A stretch of 64,000 nucleotides of DNA. It comes from Hyphodiscus hymeniophilus (taxonomy: Eukaryota; Ascomycota; Leotiomycetes; Helotiales; Hyphodiscaceae). The translations under genes were made by a program, and so were the position numbers. The DNA lies in assembly GCA_016508695.1 (NCBI GenBank), contig VNKQ01000006.1:1488001-1552000 (forward strand), given 5' to 3'. Shown piece after piece: positions 55,294-64,000 of the stretch (position 1 is the stretch's first letter; each line of letters opens with the position of its first letter). Under the pieces are notes generated by a model. It was not told the origin of the DNA, searched no databases, and saw only the letters and a list, made by a program, of their open reading frames with translations.

Positions 55294-57901
55294 TTAAAAC
55301 TTCTCCATCAGGTTCTGTCGCACTGTCCACATGCGAGCTTTCTTCCCATAGATGTACATCGGGACTGTAAACGCCATGAGAATTAATTGAATTACTCCGA
55401 CCCATATAAAAACCGTCTTCGACCCATCTGATTCCAGCCAGTTAGTGAAGAACAAACTGAAGACAAGGCCATGGAATATGTTCTTGCTGAAGTTAAGCGT
55501 CACGAGTGCCTCGCCAGCGTATTGACGATAGCTGTCGACGACGAATGTGATTGCTGTCGTGGAACCTAGGGCACAACCGAACGAGATGATCCCGAAGAAC
55601 AGAGTTGGAACGATCCAAGCATCATGTTCACGAGCCGACCAACCGAACCCCATAAGACCAATAACAGTTGTGACTGCCACAGGAGCGGCCATGACAAGAC
55701 GGAATTCAGGCTCATACAGGCCACCGTTCCTTTTAGCCATCGCTCGAACGATTATGTCACTGACTTTACCAGCAACGGCAGTCCCAAGGATTCCCCCAAT
55801 GAAAGGGGAGATATAGATCAGACCAGTTGAAAGCGCCGAGAAGCTGTATGTGTCGGGAGTGCGATAAATGACGGCGACCGATTCGGACAGGACAATCAGC
55901 CATCCGACCGAACACGCATATACGATGCTGGACCAAAGTACAGCTGGATATGCAAACAAAATGAATGGTCTGATAGCAACACGAAGCCATTGATCTTCAT
56001 GTAGCCTTCCATTCCACGGTCTCAGTTGTTGAACGAAGGAAAGTCTGGGGGCTGTTCTGAGCTCTGATGTATATCGTATCGGCGGTGCGGGTCTAACTGG
56101 AACCGATGACGGCCCGCTATGAACATCGACACGTCTAGCCGTTGCTGGCTCCTCATTGAAGTAATCTGAGTTCATTGTCTGTCTCCTTTCGACATCCTGA
56201 TAGAAGGGCGAATTCAGAGTGTGAAGGTTTGGCGTAGGGGGAACCCCGCCATGAGGCAAGACTAAACCTTGAAATTTGTGGTATGCTAGGCCGGTAGTGC
56301 TAAGGCCCTGGGTATCATGGGCTGTTTTGTAAAATCAATCATGGGACCTTCAAATGGAAATACTAACACATACCTGCAGCATCGTTTCTCAAGGGAATGA
56401 ACCCCGCGGTTGTAACAGGCTCAATTGGGCCATTTTGAGGGGAAACATGGCCATCGAGACTTTGAAGGGCTTCGGTTTTCTCATTTTCGTCATGATCATC
56501 TGGAGCAAATCCCACATGAAGGCTGCGATGGCGATGTACTCGAGAGGGATGTCTGAGAGCAGGCTCTGCAGCAGGATGGTCCGTCGAGGTCTTCCGCAAA
56601 GGAGAATCACCACTGCCATCTACTTGTTGAGGGACTGAAGGATTATTGACGGACGGATGCACGTAATGAGAAATAGTCGAAGCCATTCTTTGCCTGAACA
56701 AGGACAACCTGGAGTTATCCATTGAGGTAGCCCGGCTTTTGGGACGTGGTGTACGGTCCCAGAAAGTTTCAGGGACAAATAGGAACAGCAGTACCCAGCA
56801 GAAGCCACCAACAATGGCAACAATCCTATTTGGAGTCAGGATATATTACACTGAGCTCAAAACACAGAACTTACCAGAATACCCATCTCCAGCCCATTGA
56901 CTGAATAATTGCAGCACTAACTAAAGGCACTAAGTTCTTGCCACCGAGAAGTAACAAAGTGTAGATGCCGATCCTGTATGCTCGCTCGTGAAGGAAGAAA
57001 ATCTCGGCAATTGTTGCAGACGGTAAACATTCGACAGGACTCAGCGAGATACCTTGAAATATTCTCGCAATGAGCAGAGAATTGTAACTTGGAGACGCAG
57101 CACACCAAATGGAACAGCAAATGAACATAATGGCTCCAAATAGGTAGACAGGACGCTTTCCGAAGAGGATTGCAGTGGGAGAAGCAAGTACCGAACCTAC
57201 ACCCAGACCCATCATGTAAAGACCGGTAGTGAGTGCAACTCTGGCAGTCGTTACGTGATACGTAGCAGCAACATTCGTGAAACCTGCGGCAAGAATGGGA
57301 GTCATTCCACCTCCCACCATGCAGTACAGACCAAGAGACAAGAGAGCGGAATCTCTCTTCCATGCCGGCCAGTTCAAGGGATCATTGTGGGAGTCCTCTG
57401 GCTGTGGCTCAAGGACGATTGCCCCGTCCTTTGTCAATTTCTTCCCTTCTGATGCCCTCGATTGACGAGACTGCCTGCGGCTTTGTGCGGTTGTGGGGAG
57501 CGAGGATGCAGAAGTCCTTGCTGGAGCATTTCGGAGACCTAAGGGCTCGTTTCGTTCGCCAGTGAGTAGAAGAACAGACCCTAAGAAATCTGTTATTGAA
57601 AGTTCTGCCAGTGGTTTTAAAGACTCATACCTGGGACTTCATGCGTCTCCGAGTCGTTCAAAACTCCCATGCTCCATTTCGTAGGCCGCTTGCCCCTGTC
57701 TTCGTCGGAGTCATTGACGATTTCATCAATCTCGTTGGAGGCAGAGTTGCGAACAACGAAGGAGCGCTGTAACTCCAACGGAGGATTGATACCGTCGGTA
57801 GGAGGTCTCGCTATCGTGGGAATTGCTGAACTCTGATCCATTTCTTCTTGCTCGCCATTGGCAGGCATTTCAGATGAAAGGCTAGGGTTGGATGCTTTCA
57901 A
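55294..57901 (-). CDS. MFS transporter with long N-terminus and long central loop
   Basis: Minus-strand exons 57901-57631, 57580-56875, 56825-56374 and 56321-55294 give about 818 residues. A disordered N-terminus of about 150 residues leads to PQPEDSHNDPLNWPAWKRDS, a common entry to fungal drug-type MFS proteins. Helices 1-6 follow (GLYCMVGGGMTPILAAGFTN, TTGLYMMGLGVGSVLASPTA, LFGKRPVYLFGAIMFICCSI, ARIFQGISLSPVECLPSATI, RWVFWIVAIVGGFCWVLLFL), then VPETFWDR and a roughly 200-residue Ser/Pro/His-rich cytosolic loop, then helices 7-12 (VLWSSIVYACSVGWLIVLSE, LIYISPFIGGILGTAVAGKV). Substrate is unknown. MPANG or MDQSS inside exon 1 are alternative starts. All four joins keep frame. Confidence 0.82.
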
Positions 57902-58572
57902 GGTAGCACAAGGTAGAACTTGGGCCTACGAGGCGGCCTTCAGGGTGTTTACCCAGAGGCTGCCGGAGCCCGGGGATTCTCTTCTTTCGTCTGAATAAAT
58001 GGGATTTGAGGCGCTTTGAGGTAATAGGTGAGGCATGTGAGGCGTATAACGATAATGAGGTGTAATATCTAGGTTGATGGAGAGGGTAGGATCGAGGAAT
58101 CACATCCAACTACTCGAACCCAGGAGATGCGATGAACACAAATGATAGAGGCTATCTCAAGAGGGAAGGTTCTGACCTCTATCTACCAGAACTCTGTTCG
58201 TAGACGGATGGGTGTCTCCTGCTGTCGGGCGCCGCATCTGGCTTACGCAGACAAGCAAGAGCCGAACGAAAGAAAGCCCGAAGGAGGGAGGAAAAGAGAA
58301 GAGCAAATGATTTGCTGTAGATCAACTCCGAAAAACATGTGGGCTCGTACCAAGAATGGTCCCGTGGCTCCGACGCAGTAATGCAAGAGGAATATCAGTC
58401 AGAAGAAGAGGCTGTCGTTATCATCTGATAGACTATCGGTGAGCGCAAGGCTTCGAAGTGGGCTGCATCAATGAGCAAATGACGCATCTTTCACCGCACG
58501 GCTGAAATCAACATCGGTCTCCGAGCTCTTACAGTACTGTAACTCTTCTTTCTGCCCCCACAATTTGTAACA
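57902..58572. other. Divergent intergenic region
   Basis: Promoters of the MFS gene (left) and the thioredoxin-like gene (right). No coding frame is supported. Confidence 0.4.
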
Positions 58573-59185
58573 ATGATCACAAGATCTGCTGCACGAGTCT
58601 TTAGACTTTCAATACCTAGAAATCCTTCCATCATTGGACAGTCGAGGCATTTTTCCAAGTCCAAAGAGAACAAGACTAAGAATCGAATCTACACGCCGTG
58701 AGCTGTCAAACCTGATCCACAACTACCTTTTCATATTAGTCTGCTAACCACAAGTCAGAGTCCGCCGTCCAGATGAATTCCAATCCTACCTCCTCCTCTC
58801 AACCTCCTCACGAACCCCTCTCCTCACATTCTGGACCGCCTCCTACTGCTCGACCTGTAAATCCGTCTCTCCCCTCCTCAACTCCCTTCTCTCCTCCGGA
58901 GTAGGCGAAGAAGAAGGCGGCGTCTCATTCTGTGAGATTGAATACGACTCCCCTGATATCATGAGCAGTGATCTGGGCATGACTTACATGATCACAAGTA
59001 TGCCTACTCTCATGGCTTTTGACAGGGGAGAGGCAATGACGGATACGAAAGTTACGGATCCGAAGTTCTTGAAGGACGAACAGTGGTTGAGAGAATGGAT
59101 TACGAATGAGGCCAGGAGGAAGGGAAGTGGAGGTGGAGGATTGGGAACGGGGTTTTTGGGGGGCTTATTTGGGGTTACAAGATGA
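58573..59185 (+). CDS. Mitochondrial thioredoxin-like protein
   Basis: Exons 58573-58697 and 58759-59185 give 183 residues. The start ITRSAARVFRLSIPRNPSII followed by GQSRHFSKSK is a typical mitochondrial presequence with a cleavage-like RHFS. The thioredoxin fold follows: RRPDEFQSYLLL, TPLLTFWTASYCSTCKSVSP with a CSTC active site, FCEIEYDSPDIMSSDLGMTY and the cis-proline region ITSMPTLMAFDRGEA. The C-terminus is glycine-rich (GSGGGGLGTGFLGGLFGVTR). It could be a matrix disulfide reductase; the specific partner is unknown. Confidence 0.85.
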
Positions 59186-59318
59186 ACAGAAAGCTGCGTG
59201 GAAAACACAGTATTGTAGCAGTATTGTAGCAGTATGCCATATATCATTATCTCATATCTCATGAACAAAATGGTACCAGCTCCGAGCCCCAATCTGAGTC
59301 CCAATCCGAGTCCATAAT

Positions 59319-59902
59319 CTAGGGATTATAAAAGACCTCTTGTATACCCTTCCACCATGCTGGTTCACCATCCGCCGAACTCTTTGCCCCATCAACGAAC
59401 GATTCCTGGTAGCTGTCTGTCATCTTCCACCATTCCTGCACCTTAGGATTCTCTCGCATCTTCTCCATATCGCCCGCGTAGTTGTAACCCACATACTTGA
59501 AGCTCGCAAATAAGATGCCGGTATCCGGATCGTGGAAGATCGAGTCTATATCCAATTAGCCCAGCCCAGCTCCATCTCAAGTTCAATCCCCGCCCATTCT
59601 CTCCTTATATTCAATCTTTCACCAGCTAGAGCATTGGCCCTATCACATGCCTCACTCCTCGTAAACTAGAAAAGAAACTCACAATCCTCGATACTACATT
59701 CCTTGAGCTGCTTCAAGACCTCTGGCCAGACCTTCGCATGACACTCCTTGTATTTCTCCACACAGTCCTTCTTCAGCTTGACAATCTGCGCAAACCGACG
59801 GCCTTGGTATTTTAGCTTATAAGAGGGCGATGAGCTGACTGTAGAAGGGATCTGGGCCGTGGTGGGTGAGGCGGGGTTTGAGGAGGATGTTCCGGCCCAC
59901 AT
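59319..59902 (-). CDS. L-rhamnose mutarotase-like protein (RhaM family)
   Basis: Minus-strand exons 59902-59683 and 59545-59319 give 148 residues. After a 28-residue Ser/Thr/Pro-rich lead, the alpha-beta barrel reads RRFAQIVKLKKDCVEKYKEC, HAKVWPEVLKQLKECSIEDY (the catalytic-type His before VWPE), SIFHDPDTGILFASFKYVG and the Trp pair EWWKMTDSYQ, ending WWKGIQEVFYNP. RhaM interconverts anomers of L-rhamnose; fungal substrates may differ. No rhamnose-catabolic gene is adjacent. The intron is 137 nt. Confidence 0.88.
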
Positions 59903-60729
59903 TTTGCTTGTTTTGTCCTTCTCGAGTTGATTGAGGTTTCTGGGTAAGGTAGGAAGAGGTGGCCCTTGGAGAAGGTCTGGGAGGGGTTAGGACGAAGAAG
60001 GATGGGAGTGGGGAGCTTGTGACGAAGCTCTATGTAGCTCGTTGAGAACAAGCGCGAGGTGATCGTAGCGCGATTTGTGAATTGACACTTCAAACTCGCT
60101 GCTGAGACAGAGAGAAGTGCAAGGGGAAAGACAAAAGAACTTTGGACGGTGCTTTTATCGACGATGATTACATTGGCGTTGTGCTTTCTGCAGCTGGATT
60201 TCTAAGCCCGATGTGCGCATCCACATGGAGTTTACCCCACCTTGTCATCGCCTTAAATTTACGCTTGAGAAAGTTGGCCTGCCCTAGCTCGGCTTGGCTT
60301 TAAATGATTGCTCCGACTTATCAAATGGGAAATATGTCAACAATGCTATTATTTATTGTTTCTTCGGACTAGTTGCGAAAGAGCTAGAAACGAGCCAAGT
60401 CTTTTCCATCTTCACTGGGCAGAGTTACCGCTGTAGCCTACGTGAAGATAGAGGTTTATGAACTGAATCATTATCTAAGCCTTCTCGAACACGAAGACAT
60501 CTTTCTCGGCCCAAAAGACTCCATAATGCCTATCCACATCCTACAAGTCCTTCCCATATGCTAAGACCCTGACACCACAAGAAAATGGAAAGCTTCATTG
60601 GTACCGTACCTAGTCGGTAGCTCCCCACTTCATCCGATCTCATATTAATTAAACAGAAGAGCTGCACTAAGCCCAGAAATGGACTTTTCTAATATATTAC
60701 ACCGGCTGTGGAGCTGCTATAGGGATGAT
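59903..60729. other. Intergenic region upstream of the mutarotase gene
   Basis: These 827 bp contain the mutarotase promoter on the left and the GDT1 3' flank on the right. No coding frame, repeat or tRNA is recognised. Confidence 0.45.
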
Positions 60730-62430
60730 TTAGCCGTAGTAAAGGGCTTCTACTAGATAGATAAAGCCGAACACCAGGAACGCTCCAGCACCTCCTAATG
60801 TGACTGTGGTGTGTTAATTAGGTTCAAAAGCACTCGAGTAATGGAGCGGTTTACTTACTGACTCTCAAGCTGACTTTTCCTGCGATGGCTCGACCTCCGA
60901 TCACGGCTACTCCCGTGCAAACTGCGTGCCCACTAACAGCTCCACCGGACACCCACCAGTAGTCCTGTCCGGCAGCCATGGCAATAGTAGCGATTTGACT
61001 TCTATCACCCCATTCACCCAAGAACGTCATGACGAAGGTCTGCACCCAAGCCGGACTAAGCAGTAACGAAAGGAGGTTGTTCAGACCTCCCATGACACCC
61101 TTCAATGTCGAACGAGGAGGTGATGGTGATCTATCAGGCGACGAAGATGGACTTCTAGGTGGTGAAGGCAAGCGGGATCCCGATCGCGACTTCCTCGTGG
61201 CCTTCCGGCCCATTCCCATTTCCAGGGCATAAGGTGAAATCGAAGATCTCCGTCGACCCTGTTGTCTTGCTTGATGTTCCTTCTCTTCGAGCTCCATTTC
61301 AACTTCTTGCATCTCTGCAGCCACACCCTCGTCCTTGCTCATTGCTAAACCCTCTCTTAGCATCCGGAATCCGAATACTAGAAAGAGGCCTGCGGCGGCG
61401 AAATTGGTGAATTTCTTTGGTATTAACGTAGGCACCGCATGGCCAAGAACAGCGGAAAGGATTGTCATCGTTATCAAAGCGGAAAACGCCGCTGAGAAGA
61501 CAAGCATTCGGTCGTGCTTCATGGCCATGAGCGCCGCAATGAGGAAGGTCTTGTCCCCAATTTCGGAGAAAAGGATCATGGTGAGGGACAGGACGAAGGA
61601 GTGGAATGGCTGTATTAGCCCATCACCCTCTTGGTCCGGTAAATCGTACTTAGGGGATGGCTTCGAATCCGGTTTCGTTATGTCCAGATGGTCCTTTTGG
61701 GCAGAACCTGGTACAGGATGTGGAAGGTTATTGGGTTTGTCTGGTAGATTCTCTGGTTTCTGCGATAATGTTAGCCATGTATGATCAGGCTTAGACCACA
61801 TAATATCTCGTACCTCAAGCCCTGCAAGATTGTCGACAACCTCATCTTCGACATCCGCTTCTTTCGCCTTATTCTCCGTTTTGGGAATTTTCGGTTCCTC
61901 GCTCACGGGTAGTGGCGGCGCTTCTTTAGGGGAATCTGGTTTCTTCTCCAACTTCTCCCCCGTCTGTCCTTCTTGCGCCTTACGTGCTTTATCCTTTTCA
62001 CTCACGCCCCCTCCGTCCCCGTGGTACCCAGCTTTGGTAATTCTCGACTGGGATCATTCATCACTCCATCATTGACTGTTGGGATCTTACTGCCGTCTGC
62101 GGCGACCAGTTCTGGTGTATCCTCCTTTCCCAGCACTATGTCTACTTCCTCAGCACCAGATTTGGGCTTCTTGGGATCCTTCTCAGAACCCACGAACGGC
62201 CCAGCATGTGGTTTCCCATCTTTGCCATCTACCGGTGCATCCTTTGTGCCAACATCATATTTCCCCTTTGCTATATCGACTACAGGTTCGGCATTGGGGT
62301 CTGGCTTCGTAGTATCTGAATTCGTCGTCGTCAGGGTTGATTGAATGTTGTCCTGAGCAGCAGGGGAAAGTGCGGATACAAAAGGAACAAGGAGGAGGAT
62401 GAGTGGCGCGTTACGCCTTCGGAACTTCAT
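60730..62430 (-). CDS. GDT1: Gdt1/UPF0016-family cation/proton exchanger
   Basis: A Golgi-type Ca2+/Mn2+ transporter that supports glycosylation. Minus-strand exons 62430-62091, 62031-61814, 61759-60859 and 60803-60730 give 510 residues. A signal peptide (MKFRRRNAPLILLLVPFVSA) leads into a long, Lys/Asp/Pro-rich lumenal region. Both family motifs are present: FSEIGDKTFLIAALMAMKHD (E-x-G-D-K) and FLGEWGDRSQIATIAMAAGQ (E-x-G-D-R), separated by an RRRSSISP/SPPRSPSSSPDRSPSPP cytosolic loop. The last 24 codons lie on exon 4 (TLGGAGAFLVFGFIYLVEAL). Intron 1 (62032-62090) is the only join I found that restores frame without assuming an indel, so residues around it are uncertain. Intron 2 (54 nt) lacks stops. 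Confidence 0.86.
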
Positions 62431-63249
62431 CGTAATGTGTTTTATTTATCGTGACTTGAGGTAGATCGTAGGAAAACAGAGCGCTGTCTTCCGAAGGGTA
62501 GCTCAATGACGGCCCGTCCGAGCTAGAGATGACGTGGTCTTTGGAGATCGAAGAGGCGGAATAGATGGAGATGAAGGAACGTGCAGAGAGATTGTGCGAA
62601 GATCAGGTCAAAGATGGAAAGGAATTGTTAGGAGGGGAAGAATAGATGAGATGCAGGAGCAAGGCAAAGCTGCTCTGCACTCCAACTTTTCCGCTGCACA
62701 GCCCGGTCACCCCTGAGGCTCTGGACCAGCGAAGGCTAGAACAACGGTCGACCATTTTCCTTTGTCCGTGTCGACCAGTAACATACACTTTTCCCCAATT
62801 CATGGAATGACAACGCAGCAATCCAAAACCATAATCTGTAGCGTTCTATTCCAAGTAATCCTCATAGAGACAGAGTGCAGATATCCACTGTACAAGCACC
62901 CAAATTCTAGGGAAAGCAACGGCCCTCTATCAGTACTATATCTTTGCTACTGAACCCGGCAAGAACGAGGGAATAGATAAAGATTGGAGAAACTCCCAAG
63001 CCATGGTCTGGTCGCAAAGCAATCCTGTTTCCAAGACTTATGGGTGTCCTGATCAAGATGGGGAAGGGTCTCAAGCGGAGTCCTTTCTAATGACTTACGA
63101 GTACCTTAATGACTCTAGAGGTCACGTGTCATGGTGTTAACGCTCTGACCTCGTTTGAATCAATAACAATCAGTCGCGTCCAATTTTGTCGCAACTCGAG
63201 ATTCTACTCAACACCATTGAAAAAGAGACTCGGAACAATCGCATCCGAA
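62431..63249. other. Divergent intergenic region between GDT1 and the last gene
   Basis: Two promoters in 819 bp. CACGTG lies at 63123-63128. No gene is supported. Confidence 0.45.
63123..63128. promoter_or_regulatory. CACGTG site upstream of the last gene
   Basis: GTCACGTGTC lies 127 bp before the start codon at 63250. It has the TCACGTG form favoured by Cbf1-type factors; binding is inferred. Confidence 0.35.
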
Positions 63250-64000
63250 ATGGCAAGTCGAATATCTGCCCGGACTGCCGCAAGTCGGAATCAAGCTGCA
63301 TCTCCACCGAGACAGTCAACAAGAAGCCCTGTCGCCCGAAGAACCAGAACAAGAAGTGCGAGTGTGGAGCTTGAGAGCAATGCGCCCACCACAAAACGAG
63401 GGAAGAGAAGTACACGCCAGACCAGTGTAGAAAGTGTTGAGAGCAATACCAGCGCTGCTTCGACCAAGCAGAGGGGAGGTCGCAAAAAGGCCAAAGAAGG
63501 AGATGTCGCATACCCAGGCAAGCATTGGCTCGAATCGACTTTTGAAAGTATCATATTCACTGATCAATCTATCAGAACTATCAACAGTCGCCGAAGGTGG
63601 CGAAGAAGAGGAAGAGGAAGAAAGAGAAGAAAACGAAGAAGAAGCTGGAAATATTGAGGTTTCTGGTCATCTCCAACAGTCTCCTGGTCATTTATCACAA
63701 ATTTCCGGGACCACCGCTATAACATCCGCATCGGTTCAATCCTCATACAGTGCTACCGAAGTAAATAATTTAGATCTTACGATGGTGGTGGAGGTCCTTC
63801 CAGGCCTTTGGTTTTCTTCCCTTCAACTTCTATCACTTCTAGCACCCGAAAACGCAACAACAGAGTCGGTGGAATCTATCGTCAGACAGCTCAAAGTTCC
63901 GGGGTCTAGCCTTGCGAAGGTACTCAAGCACCGCGAAGATAAATTTGACCTCGATAAGGAGACACTTGGAAAGGATGACTACATCCGAAGCTCTTTCATT
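63250..64000 (+). CDS. Hypothetical protein with basic N-terminus and acidic tract (runs off the right edge)
   Basis: Exon 1 is 63250-63517 and exon 2 starts at 63576 and passes the edge. The first 85 residues are Arg/Ser/Thr/Lys-rich (ASRISARTAASRNQAASPPR, RRTRTRSASVELES), probably disordered and nuclear. After the intron comes an acidic run (EGGEEEEEEEREENEEEAGN) and then an ordered-looking part, MVVEVLPGLWFSSLQLLSLL and IVRQLKVPGSSLAKVLKHRE. The only joint that keeps an acidic, protein-like frame uses a GC donor (AG before GCAAGC) and a CTATCAG acceptor. No family is recognised. Reading through the intron instead gives a basic frame that stops after about 40 codons. Confidence 0.6.

Noticed and set aside
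58095..58125. GGTTCGAGTAG-like sequence (minus strand) considered as a tRNA B box
   Set aside because: It departs from the B-box consensus at the last bases and no A box or acceptor stem fits around it.
1..64000. CRISPR arrays, bacterial operons, insertion sequences, rRNA
   Set aside because: No regularly spaced repeats, Shine-Dalgarno-led gene runs, terminal inverted repeats with a transposase or rRNA-like sequence were seen; the window is eukaryotic.

Overview
The window is nuclear DNA from a filamentous ascomycete (Pezizomycotina). The evidence is the many short introns of about 50-85 nt with GTRNGT donors and CTAAC-type branch points, 5-exon eL37 and eIF2-alpha genes, HET-domain and 2EXR/F-box-like genes, and ergosterol enzymes. 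A leotiomycete-like relative is my guess from protein flavour only. I see no bacterial operon, CRISPR array, rRNA, intact transposon or convincing tRNA. Exon borders below were built by hand from splice consensus, frame continuity and recalled family alignments; no search was run.

Layout. 1-142 holds the 5' end of an unknown minus-strand gene, followed by about 4.8 kb without a supported gene. 4.9-15.5 kb carries PSY2 (phosphatase 4 regulatory subunit 3), ALG5 (dolichyl-phosphate glucosyltransferase), a pterin-carbinolamine dehydratase, and a divergent ergosterol pair, ERG25 (minus) and ERG1 (plus), sharing a 587-bp promoter. 16-28.6 kb carries a 1028-residue putative mitochondrial PPR-type protein, a protein joining a GRDP-like domain to a ubiquitin-like domain, a DHA2-type MFS exporter, an Mme1-like mitochondrial carrier, the inner-membrane protease subunit IMP2 and eIF2-alpha (SUI2). 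29-43 kb carries NTE1 phospholipase, guanine deaminase, two 2EXR/F-box-like paralogues in tandem and a large OSCA/TMEM63-type channel. 43.5-51 kb carries an arginine-rich splicing-associated protein, kinetochore protein Sos7, ribosomal protein eL37, Elongator subunit ELP6 and a DHCR24/DIMINUTO-like sterol reductase.

51.1-55 kb is the accessory patch: a short doubtful ORF, a frame-broken small secreted-protein gene, and a HET-domain gene carrying a frameshift and two in-frame TAG codons that fit C-to-T (RIP-like) change. 55.3-64 kb returns to ordinary content: a second MFS transporter with a long central loop, a mitochondrial thioredoxin-like protein, an L-rhamnose-mutarotase-like enzyme, a Gdt1-type cation/proton exchanger, and the 5' part of an unknown nuclear-type protein whose first intron looks like a GC-AG intron.

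How genes relate. Most are independent housekeeping genes. The clear functional pairing is ERG25/ERG1, with a third sterol-type enzyme 34 kb away. Several products are mitochondrial (PPR protein, Mme1-like carrier, IMP2, thioredoxin-like). A CACGTG core lies upstream of at least six genes, suggesting a common Cbf1/bHLH input. I found no clear new multi-gene system. The most unusual items are the GRDP-ubiquitin-like fusion, the decaying HET patch and the DHCR24-like reductase that lacks the usual N-terminal anchor.
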